A stretch of DNA of 34,723 nt from Clostridia bacterium (GTDB lineage: Bacteria; Bacillota; Clostridia; TANB77; CAG-465). A model generated the notes under the pieces. The model was not told where the DNA came from. It searched no databases and was given only the letters and a program-made list of their open reading frames with translations. Both the position numbers and the translations under genes were made by a program. The stretch is from NCBI GenBank assembly GCA_029256705.1, contig JAQSXK010000011.1:1-34723 (forward strand), read 5' to 3'. Of the stretch, positions 15,175-23,600 are shown in pieces; within the stretch, counting starts at the first letter, position 1; each line of letters starts with the position of its first letter.

Positions 15175-15858
15175 TTAATTTTTTATCCAGTTATATATAT
15201 CATCCATTATTACATCTAAATCTTTTTCGTTCGGTATGAAGTGAGATGTTCTTTTGTAATAACTAATACCTTTTTTTACTGATGAAATATTATCATATAC
15301 AAATTTTCCACTCATAGGATTTGCTACATAATCATGTAGAGATTGTATTACATATGTATCTGTTTTTATTTTAGATATATTATCTATTGTAAAACGTCTT
15401 AGTCTACTAAGTTCTAGATTATTTCTTATTACTCTATATCTAATTGATCTAAGTAAAGTTCTAGTATGAAATAATCTTCTTCTTTTTATATCATCACCAA
15501 ACCAAAATCTAAAACTATCAAAATCCCATATATGAATAGGTGGATTTAAAACAATTAATTTATATATTTTTATATTAATTGAAACACACATACAAAGTAG
15601 TGCTCCCATAGAATAACCAATAAGAACTATTTTATCATAGCTTTTAGATATTTTGGCAATATAATTCTGTAAGTGTTCTATCATTTGTGTGAATTTAATT
15701 CCAAAAACAAATCCTCTTTTTTTTATGCTATGACCATATAGTAATGGCAAATATATATCATTTTTATTAATTTCATATTTTAATAAATTATCTTTAATAC
15801 TATAAACATCTGATGGATTGCCTCCGAATCCATGTACAATTATATATGCAGTATTCAT
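15175..15858 (-). CDS. Alpha/beta-hydrolase (carboxylesterase/lysophospholipase-like)
   Basis: A 227-residue cytosolic serine hydrolase. From the ATG at 15858: oxyanion-hole motif HGFGG (9-13), LYGHS, nucleophile elbow GYSMGA with Ser83, acid Asp176 in QSLHDYVANP, and base His206 in RTSHFIP. This ordering matches small carboxylesterases such as Est30 and monoacylglycerol-lipase-like proteins; the lid region is basic (FGDDIKRRRLFHTRTLLRS). No start has a good ribosome site: ATG 15858 (weak GGGG 6 bases upstream) begins right at the first beta strand; ATGs at 15870 and 15891 would add 4 or 11 residues. The gene is divergent from the KAP NTPase and convergent with the 109-aa gene. Substrate unknown. 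Confidence 0.85.
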   Translation of the reverse strand: MNTAYIIVHGFGGNPSDVYSIKDNLLKYEINKNDIYLPLLYGHSIKKRGFVFGIKFTQMIEHLQNYIAKISKSYDKIVLIGYSMGALLCMCVSINIKIYKLIVLNPPIHIWDFDSFRFWFGDDIKRRRLFHTRTLLRSIRYRVIRNNLELSRLRRFTIDNISKIKTDTYVIQSLHDYVANPMSGKFVYDNISSVKKGISYYKRTSHFIPNEKDLDVIMDDIYNWIKN

Positions 15859-15948
15859 ATTTTGCCCCATTTCTAAAAATAATTTTATCATAAATTATTT
15901 TGATTTTCAATTGTTTTAAAATAAAATTTATATAATTTATAAAAACAT

Positions 15949-15977
15949 TTGATAATTTTTTTTGTTTATGATAAAAT
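15949..15977 (+). promoter_or_regulatory. Promoter of the KAP NTPase gene
   Basis: TTGATA (15949-15954), 17 bases, TGA-TAAAAT (-10 at 15972-15977). Transcription would start near 15984, again giving a short leader, about 18 bases. Confidence 0.72.
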
Positions 15978-16001
15978 ATAAATAATTTGAGGTGGAGTGT
16001 A

Positions 16002-17984
16002 ATGGAAGAGTTAATTGAATGTATATGTGATTATGTTAAAAAACCATATACTGATTACGCAGTAATGCTAAATGGTGAATGGGGAAGCGGTAAGACTTAT
16101 TTTTGGAATAACAAGTTAAGATCTAGATTAGAATCTATAAATGTTAATGGAAAAAAGTATAAAACAATATATATGTCTTTATATGGAATAAATAGCTTAG
16201 AAGAAATTAGTAAAAAAATATTTATTGAGACTAATCCTAAAATAAGTAAAACATTAAAAAAATTTGTAGATACTAGAGAAGGAAATTTAATACCAGAGTA
16301 TGTTAAAACAGGACTTGATATGGCTAATTTATTTGGTTCAATGTCATTTAATAGTGAAAAGGTTGATTTTTCAACTGTATTTTCTATAGACGATAAGATA
16401 TTATGTTTTGATGATTTGGAAAGAGCTAATGTAGATGTTATAGATATACTTGGATATATTAATAACTTTGTTGAGCATGATGGTATAAAAACAATCGTAA
16501 TATGTAATGAAAAAGAGCTTGCTACTAAATTTAAAAATACAAATGTTGAATTTAAAACTTTAATTGCAACATATATACTAGATAAAGAAGATAAATTAAA
16601 AACTGAGAAAAAATCTAAACTTAAACTTGGTGAGAAAGGTGAAACGGTAGTTCCACTTGGAAATTTAATTGAAGATAAGATATCTGAGATATTTGATAAA
16701 GCAAATGCTTATGAAAGAATAAAAGAAAAATTGATTGGTGAAACTTTTGAATATATTCCAGAGTATTCATATATTTTAAGTGGTATGATAATGAAGTATT
16801 CATATAATGAAAGTTTATCTGATTTTTATAAACGTAATACTGCACTAATAATTGCTGCATTTAATAAATCTGAAACTAGAAATTTAAGGATATTAAAACA
16901 TGCATTAACAGATTTTGAAAGAATATATGATAATATAATGAAAGATTTTCCAGATACACCTATTAATGTTCTAAAAAATTTACTTACTTTTACAATAGCG
17001 GTGTCTTTTGAAATAAAGGCTGGTAATATTTCTAAAGAGAAATTAAAAGAAGTTAATAATAATTCTGAGTATAACTCAGTTGTATTTACATCTAAGATAC
17101 TTAATGATAAGAGTCAATTTTATTTAAGAGAATTTGATAATAAATACTTCTTAAATAATAATTCTAGTTTTAAATTCTTTAAATTTGCCGAGGTATATAT
17201 AAGAACAAGATTCTTTGATGAAAAATTATTTAGAGATAATATTAAAGAGGCAACTAATTTTATTGATAATTCTAAATTATCTAATAGTAAAAAATATCAT
17301 ACGATTTTAGATGGAGAATATTTAAAAAGTTCTGATTTTGATTTTAATATATTAGTTAGAGAAGCTTTAGAAGAAATAAAGCGTGGTCAAGTTGTGTTTA
17401 ATGAACATATACGATTGTTTTCAATATATAAATATTTTGTTACAACAGAATTGTTAGATATTTCAATGTCAGATTTAAAAGAATCATTTACGTTAGGAAT
17501 GCAGCTTTCATCAGCAGAGTTTATTAATAGTGGTGAATATGATTCTGAAGATATAGATTTTGAAACAGATGATAAAGATATTATTGAAATAAAAAATTTA
17601 TATAAAAAGATAAAGGCACAAATAGTTGAAGACTTATCGCTTAAAAAAGCTGTTGAATTATTTAAGAATTTACCAACAAATATGCAGCAGTTTTATAAAG
17701 ATATAATTGGAGATTACCAAAACTTACCTGTATTTTCTAAATACGATATGGAAGATTTATATTCTAAGTTAGAAGTAACTCCTAATTACGATTTATATAA
17801 TTTAGTTAATATGTTTTCTGTTAGATATAAAGATAAAGCAGAGTTATTCAAACAAGACTCTAAAAATCTTAAGAGATTATGTGAAATTATACATAAAAAC
17901 AAACATAGTAAAGAAAAAACAATTAAAACTGTACTTTTAGATAATATTGCTGAAGTAATTGAAAAATTTGATGATGAGAATTAA
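16002..17984 (+). CDS. KAP-family P-loop NTPase
   Basis: A 660-residue cytosolic protein without transmembrane helices. Walker A is GEWGSGKT (25-32) right after the N-terminal strand VMLN; Walker B is ILCFDDLERA with Asp137 and Asp138; IVICNE (about 165-170) follows as the sensor strand. This layout, ending in DDLER, is that of KAP NTPases of the STAND-like AAA+ class, many of which sit in mobile or defence loci, though the family is also used elsewhere. The remaining 450 residues are helical, with an acidic stretch around SEDIDFETDDKDIIEIKN, and match nothing I know; they may sense a ligand or partner. I start at ATG 16002 from GAGGTG at 15989-15994; an in-frame TTG at 15987 would add five residues. 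Single-gene unit with its own promoter and terminator, so no effector is encoded beside it. Confidence 0.8.
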   Translation: MEELIECICDYVKKPYTDYAVMLNGEWGSGKTYFWNNKLRSRLESINVNGKKYKTIYMSLYGINSLEEISKKIFIETNPKISKTLKKFVDTREGNLIPEYVKTGLDMANLFGSMSFNSEKVDFSTVFSIDDKILCFDDLERANVDVIDILGYINNFVEHDGIKTIVICNEKELATKFKNTNVEFKTLIATYILDKEDKLKTEKKSKLKLGEKGETVVPLGNLIEDKISEIFDKANAYERIKEKLIGETFEYIPEYSYILSGMIMKYSYNESLSDFYKRNTALIIAAFNKSETRNLRILKHALTDFERIYDNIMKDFPDTPINVLKNLLTFTIAVSFEIKAGNISKEKLKEVNNNSEYNSVVFTSKILNDKSQFYLREFDNKYFLNNNSSFKFFKFAEVYIRTRFFDEKLFRDNIKEATNFIDNSKLSNSKKYHTILDGEYLKSSDFDFNILVREALEEIKRGQVVFNEHIRLFSIYKYFVTTELLDISMSDLKESFTLGMQLSSAEFINSGEYDSEDIDFETDDKDIIEIKNLYKKIKAQIVEDLSLKKAVELFKNLPTNMQQFYKDIIGDYQNLPVFSKYDMEDLYSKLEVTPNYDLYNLVNMFSVRYKDKAELFKQDSKNLKRLCEIIHKNKHSKEKTIKTVLLDNIAEVIEKFDDEN

Positions 17985-17997
17985 ATATAAATAATAT

Positions 17998-18036
17998 AAA
18001 AAGCACTGTATAAATTTAGTTTAAACAGTGCTTTTT
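17998..18036. terminator. Bidirectional terminator between convergent genes
   Basis: AAAAAGCACTGT (17998-18009) pairs perfectly with ACAGTGCTTTTT (18025-18036). A- and T-runs on both ends serve the KAP gene and the lipid kinase gene alike. Confidence 0.9.
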
Positions 18037-18066
18037 ATATGTTAAGTTTTAATAATTAAAAATTAA

Positions 18067-18951
18067 CTAGTTGCTATTTACTATTCTTATACATTTAGGT
18101 AACACTTCACATTTTAGTTTTTTAGTATAAAATACTTCGCCGTCAATATTAACAGGAAATTGCTTGTTAGATACTATACTTATTTTATTTGTTTTCTCCA
18201 TTTTAATCTGTTTAAGTCCAATATGTTTGCATGATTTATATTTAGGAAGTAATATAATTTTTGTAAGTAATGAGGTATTATCTATTTCACATATATCTAA
18301 TAGACCGTCATCTACAATTGCATCTGGAGAAGGACATACACCTCCACCATAAAATTTACCATTAGATATTGCAACTAAAGTAAAATCCTTTTTTATAGTT
18401 TTATTATTTAAACGTAATTTAAATCTAAAGTTTTTATTTTGAAATAATGTATATATTATAGATAGATTGTATTTTAATGTTCCAGATATCATTGGTAACC
18501 ATCTGAATTTATCTATATTTTTTCCAACCATAGCATCAAAACCTGCACTTAATATATTTATACAATATTTATTATTATTTAATTTCATAATATCTATTGG
18601 TGTAGAATCTAAATTTATTGAATTTGTTATAATTTTTCTCATACTTTTATATTTAGAAACTGTTCTTACGAAATCATTTCCAGTTCCACATGCTGTAACT
18701 ACTATTTCAGAATCTGTTCCTATAGTACCTTGCATAATTTCATTTAGTGTGCCATCACCGCCAACACTATAAAATCTACATTTGTTTCTAGAAGAAAATT
18801 CTTTTGCCAGTTTAGTCAAATGTTCAGGGTATTTTGATACATGAATAGAAGAAGTAATGTTATTCTTTTCTAATAACTTTTGTATTCTGATTCCATACTT
18901 TTCACCTTTTTTTCTTCCAGCAATAGGATTTACTAATATTATGTGTTCCAA
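18067..18951 (-). CDS. Diacylglycerol/lipid kinase family protein (DgkB/YegS type), TTG start
   Basis: 294 residues, the usual length. Motifs in order: NPIAGRKKG (8-16), GGDGTLNE (64-71) for ATP binding, CGTGNDF (88-94), ISAGFD-like ILSAGFD, ISNGKFYGGGVCPSP, VDDGLLDI with metal-site Asp residues, and VNIDGE near the C-terminus. These enzymes phosphorylate diacylglycerol or similar lipids at the inner face of the membrane, recycling lipid by-products of lipoteichoic acid or glycan synthesis. The specific substrate cannot be told. The start is TTG at 18951, set by AAGGGGG (complement of 18959-18965) at 7-base spacing; no ATG is near. It is divergent from the inositol-phosphatase-like gene. Confidence 0.92.
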   Translation of the reverse strand: MEHIILVNPIAGRKKGEKYGIRIQKLLEKNNITSSIHVSKYPEHLTKLAKEFSSRNKCRFYSVGGDGTLNEIMQGTIGTDSEIVVTACGTGNDFVRTVSKYKSMRKIITNSINLDSTPIDIMKLNNNKYCINILSAGFDAMVGKNIDKFRWLPMISGTLKYNLSIIYTLFQNKNFRFKLRLNNKTIKKDFTLVAISNGKFYGGGVCPSPDAIVDDGLLDICEIDNTSLLTKIILLPKYKSCKHIGLKQIKMEKTNKISIVSNKQFPVNIDGEVFYTKKLKCEVLPKCIRIVNSN

Positions 18952-19021
18952 TATAATACCCCCTTAATACTATATAGTTTAACACTAAAAAAGTAAAAAT
19001 ACAACATATATTCTGGTTATA

Positions 19022-19049
19022 TTGAAAAAAATAATATATATGTTATAAT
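19022..19049 (+). promoter_or_regulatory. Promoter of the IMPase-like gene, very short leader
   Basis: TTGAAA (19022-19027), 16 bases, TGT-TATAAT (-10 at 19044-19049). Transcription would start near 19056, at the GAGGTG site (19056-19061) for ATG 19070. Confidence 0.7.
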
Positions 19050-19069
19050 TTATGTGAGGTGTTTTATTA

Positions 19070-19903
19070 ATGTATAATTTTAAAGAAAAAATTATTGATG
19101 TATTAATAGAAAGTAATATAAGAATAAAAAATATTAAGACAAAAGTATTAAATAGCGATAAAGATATTGTTACAAACGGTAATGTTGAAATTGGAAAATT
19201 TATTGCTCATTCTTTTTTATCTATAAAAGATATTAATATATTGGTTGAAACGGAAGAACATCATAAACAAAGAAATTTTACAAATGGGGTAGAAGAGTTT
19301 TATGTTGTTATAGATGATATAGATGGAACAGATAATTATTATAGGGGTAATAATATGCTTCCTTATTGCTCCTTAATAGTTATTTTTGAAAATAATAGCT
19401 ATGAAAAAGATTATAATTATACATTTTCAAATATTATTTTTGCAGGATGTATTGAGCATACAAGCGGAAAAATTTGGTACTGTGAAAAAGGATTAGGTAA
19501 AATAGAGATATATGATTTAAATAAAAAAATAGTTTTTCTAGATGTACCACAAAAAACATATAATGATGTTAGTAAACCAGTAATACTTACAGATATTGTT
19601 TCAACAGATGTTTCTAAATTTATATACATATTTGAAAAATATTGGGTTAAAGATTTTGGATGTAGCGCAGCTGCATATTGTTATATAGGTTCTAAATTAT
19701 TTGATGCTTATATATCTTCAAATAAAAAATCTCATGAATTAGGTTTGCTATATTTATTTTGTAGTGAAACAAACCAGATTTTATGTAATTTTAATTATGA
19801 ACCATATAATAATATGTTATATAATTTTGAAAGAAATGATTATGATGTAATTGCTGGAGATAAAAAAGTAGTAGAAGAATTAACTTCTAAAATAGGTATG
19901 TAA
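19070..19903 (+). CDS. Divergent inositol-monophosphatase-like protein
   Basis: 277 residues with the signatures of the Mg-dependent, lithium-sensitive phosphatase superfamily. These are acidic ETEEH (60-64) as first metal ligand site, IDDIDGTDNYYRG (81-93) corresponding to the DPxDGTxNF motif, and VKDFGCSAAAYCYIGSKLFDAYIS (split around residue 196) corresponding to the GSAAxxxxxxxxGxxDAY motif. The usual WDxAAG motif near the C-terminus is replaced by HELGLLYLF, so the third metal Asp is missing or moved; activity is uncertain. Members act on inositol phosphates, fructose bisphosphate or phosphoadenosine phosphate in the cytosol. Start at ATG 19070, with GAGGTG at 19056-19061. Monocistronic, divergent from a lipid kinase. 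Confidence 0.75.
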   Translation: MYNFKEKIIDVLIESNIRIKNIKTKVLNSDKDIVTNGNVEIGKFIAHSFLSIKDINILVETEEHHKQRNFTNGVEEFYVVIDDIDGTDNYYRGNNMLPYCSLIVIFENNSYEKDYNYTFSNIIFAGCIEHTSGKIWYCEKGLGKIEIYDLNKKIVFLDVPQKTYNDVSKPVILTDIVSTDVSKFIYIFEKYWVKDFGCSAAAYCYIGSKLFDAYISSNKKSHELGLLYLFCSETNQILCNFNYEPYNNMLYNFERNDYDVIAGDKKVVEELTSKIGM

Positions 19904-19959
19904 TAAAAAGTTTTATTATTCATAAATAGTATTAAATTTTATATAATTGATTCTTTTTA

Positions 19960-19988
19960 TTGTAAAAAAGCATATTCTATGATATAAT
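19960..19988 (+). promoter_or_regulatory. Sigma-A promoter with extended -10
   Basis: TTGTAA (19960-19965), 17 bases, TGA-TATAAT (-10 at 19983-19988). Leader of about 56 bases before ATG 20051. Confidence 0.8.
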
Positions 19989-20050
19989 GGGTTACAAATT
20001 AAAATTTAATATTAAAATATGACTATTATTTTATGAAAGGGGAAATTACT

Positions 20051-20467
20051 ATGCTTACTAGTTCAAATGTAAAGTTTTATGATTGCTGCTGGAAAATGTC
20101 TATACAATTTGAAATATGTAACCTAAGTAGTGCCATACGGGATTCTATTTTAGGCGGTGATACAGAAGTTAAGATCAATAGTGATAAACTTTATCTTGTT
20201 AATCCGGAAGATATAAAACTGACAACATTACTATACAATGTTGAATTGATTGATGCACGTGTAGGCTGGCTTCTTAGAAAGATGTGTATAACATCTGATG
20301 AACTAGGTTTTGTTATTTCACCAATGGCTAGATGGTATAGAGATAGAATAATAGAATGCTATAAAGCAATTAAAGGAGATAAGTACAAAGCATATTTAAA
20401 TCTCGATGAAATAGACAAGGGGATTGTATATTTAGTTATAGATTGGAGAGATTTTTTTAACAACTAG
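20051..20467 (+). CDS. Unknown cytosolic protein, 138 aa
   Basis: No family recognised. Visible features: an N-terminal part with a Cys pair (FYDCCWKM), an AIRDSILGGDTEVKIN stretch, LTTLLYNVELIDARVGWLLRKM, MARWYRDRIIECYKAIKGD, and an acidic and aromatic end (VYLVIDWRDFFNN). No signal peptide or membrane segment. I start at ATG 20051 because AAAGGGG (20036-20042) lies 8 bases upstream; an in-frame ATG at 20033 overlaps that site. Own promoter and strong terminator, so a single-gene unit between two envelope-related genes. Confidence 0.68.
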   Translation: MLTSSNVKFYDCCWKMSIQFEICNLSSAIRDSILGGDTEVKINSDKLYLVNPEDIKLTTLLYNVELIDARVGWLLRKMCITSDELGFVISPMARWYRDRIIECYKAIKGDKYKAYLNLDEIDKGIVYLVIDWRDFFNN

Positions 20468-20504
20468 TAAATGATTAAAAGTATTTTCCTTTAATGTAAA
20501 ATCT

Positions 20505-20541
20505 TGCAACATATTTTAATAATGTGTTGCATTTTTTTTTT
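20505..20541 (+). terminator. Intrinsic terminator overlapping the next promoter
   Basis: TGCAACATATT (20505-20515) pairs with AATGTGTTGCA (20521-20531), one wobble, 5-base loop, followed by ten T. The right arm and tail contain the -35 box of the next gene. Confidence 0.9.
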
Positions 20542-20555
20542 ATATGGTGTATAAT
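20527..20555 (+). promoter_or_regulatory. Putative promoter of the glucan synthase genes
   Basis: TTGCAT (20527-20532), 17 bases, TATAAT (20550-20555). The -35 lies in the hairpin of the upstream terminator. Leader of about 70 bases to the TTG at 20633. Confidence 0.6.
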
Positions 20556-20632
20556 TTAGGAGATCAATATAAGCAAATTTTGTATTATAAAATTATGCAT
20601 TAAAATATAAAAAAACGAGAGGATGGAAAATT

Positions 20633-23600
20633 TTGAAAAATAGGTTATACCAAATATTTAAAGAAGTAGAAAATAATTATTCTACTATTACAGATACATA
20701 TAAAATACTTGAAAAGACATATGAAATGGGACTTTTAATTCATCCAGCAGGACAATGGTTACTAGATAATATGTATATAATAAATCAAGAGTATTCAGAT
20801 ATATTAGAACATAAAAATAGTGTAATAAGAAAAAAGTTACCAACAATTAAAACAAGAGATGGTTCTAAACATACAAGTATATATTATATAGCTCATGAAC
20901 TTATAGAAAAAAACAAGGGATATACAGATCAAAATTTTATTTCAGATACTTTAAGACATCATCAAAAAGTTGCATATTTAACATCAGAAGAATTAAATCT
21001 ATTTCCTTTGATGCTTCGTATTTCTATTATTAAATTTATATCTGGAATATGTTTAAATATTGCCAATTCACAAATACAGAAAATAGAAGTGGAAAAAATA
21101 TTATCTACAGATTTAAAAGATTATGATACTAAAAAAATGAAAAGTATTATATATCGTGATTTAAAAATGTTTAAAGAAGATATTTCAAACGCAGAGAAAT
21201 TAAAAGATACTAATACTTCATTTGTTGAATATTTAGCTTCCAGATTAAAAGGATATGGAGAAGGCGGAGAAAAGTTTTTCAAAATTTTAAATGATGAAGC
21301 TGAAAAAATAGGTTTTACCGTTGAAGAGGCTATTGTAAAAGAGCATATGGAAATGGCTAAAACGACAGACTTTATGGGTAAGGCCATACTTGGACTTAAA
21401 CAATTACAAGGTTTAAATTTTAGAGAAATATTTGAGAGTGTAAATAAAATAGATGATACTTTAAAACAAGATTATACTAATGAATTTATAAAATGTGATT
21501 ACAAGACAAAAGCTAGATATAGAAATAGAGTAATTAAATTATCTAAACAATATAATTTGTCTGAAACATATGTAGCAAAAAAAGCCGTGGATTGTTCAAT
21601 TAAATATAAGAAACATGTAGGTTTCTTTTTATCTGGAGATGAAAAATATCTTTTGAAAAAAGAACTTGGAAAATCATATACAATTGACAATATACGTAAT
21701 AACATAGTTAAGCCAATGAAATCATATATTTATGTCTTTTCAATTTTAATTTTTGCATTATTAATTACTATATTTTCAAAGGATTTGTTTAATATAGATA
21801 ATCCTTTATATCAATGGTTATATTATATATTTACATATATATTTGCCGTAGAAATAGTAGAAAAATTAATGAGCTATATTATTAGAAAAGTATTGCCACC
21901 TAAGATATTACCTAGATTTGATTTTGCTAAAACAATAGATAAAGAATATTCTACATATATAGTAATGCCTACTGTAATATCTTCTTATAGTAAAATTGAT
22001 ACTATGATTAGAAAAATGGAAGTAACATATCTTGCTAATAGATCAGAAAATATGTACTATATGCTACTTGGTGACTGTATACCTGCAGATAAGCAAATAA
22101 TTGAACAAGATGAAAAATTCTTCAAATATGCAAAAGAAAAATTAGACATTTTAAATAAAAAATATATATCCGAGCATCCTTTATTTAATTTTATATATAG
22201 AAAGCGTGTATTCTCTAAATCAGAAGATTCATATATGGGTTGGGAAAGAAAAAGAGGGGCACTTAAACATTTTAATGAATTAGTTCTTGGAACTATGTCA
22301 AAAGAAAGAATAAATGAGACTATGTATTTAGCTTATGATGATGTTGTAACAACTAAATATGGAATAACTATTGATGAAGATACAGAACTTTCTTTAAATA
22401 CTGCAAAAGATTTAGTTGCTATTATTGCACATCCACTTAATACTCCAAAACTTTCTAAAAACGGAAAAGTAGTTAAAAGCGGTCATGGATTAATACAACC
22501 AGCAGTTGGGTTAGACATTGAAGCGGCAAATAAAAGCATATTTTCAAAGATATTTGGTGGTTTTGGAGGACTAGATATATACACAACAGCTGTGTCTAAT
22601 ACATACCAAGATTTATTTAATGAAGCAATATTTTGTGGAAAAGGGATATATGATATTGAACTATTTGAAAAATTGTTATCTAATGAGATACCAGATAATT
22701 TAGTTTTAAGTCATGATCTATTAGAAGGATCATATATGAGAGCTGGACTTGCATCAGATATACAAGTTCAAGATGGATTTCCAAACAACTATGTTGCATA
22801 TATGAAAAGAAACCATAGATGGTATAGAGGAGATATACAAATAGTTAAATGGCTATTTAGTCCTAAATCTCCACTTAATTTTCTATCAAAATGGAAGATA
22901 CTTGACAATATAAGAAGACCCATGAATGATGTGTTGGCGATATTAATGATTATAATATCTTTATTTTTATCACAAGAAGTATTTGTTAGATCAGTATTAG
23001 TAACATTTTGTGTAATGAATTTTGGATATATATTGTCTTTAATAGATACATTTATATATGGAAGAACAAAACATACAAAAGAACAACTGTATATACCAAT
23101 AATCCATGGTGTAAGTGCGACAATACTTACTATGACATTTGACTTTTTAACGCTTCCGTATAGAGCATATACATCTATACATGCATTTACTACATCATTA
23201 TTTAGAATGTTTATTTCGAAAAAACATCTACTTGAATGGACAACAGCAGAAATGTTAGAAAAATCAGCTAAAAGTAAATTAGCATATTACTATTACAACA
23301 TGATACCTAATTTAATAGTAGCTGCAATAATATTATATAATGTTATGGTTTCAAATAATATATTATTTATAGCTCAGTTTAAATTATATATTGCAATTTT
23401 CTTTATAATTTCTCCTTTACTAGCATATTTATTAGGAAAAAGCCATTTATTTGGAAGAAAACAAAGACTAAATAAAATGCAAGATAATGAAATATTAGAT
23501 ATTGCAAAGAGAACATGGTATTTCTTTGATTTAATGATGTCACCAGTTAATAATTATTTGCCAACAGACAATTATCAAGAAAATAGAAGATATAAACTTG

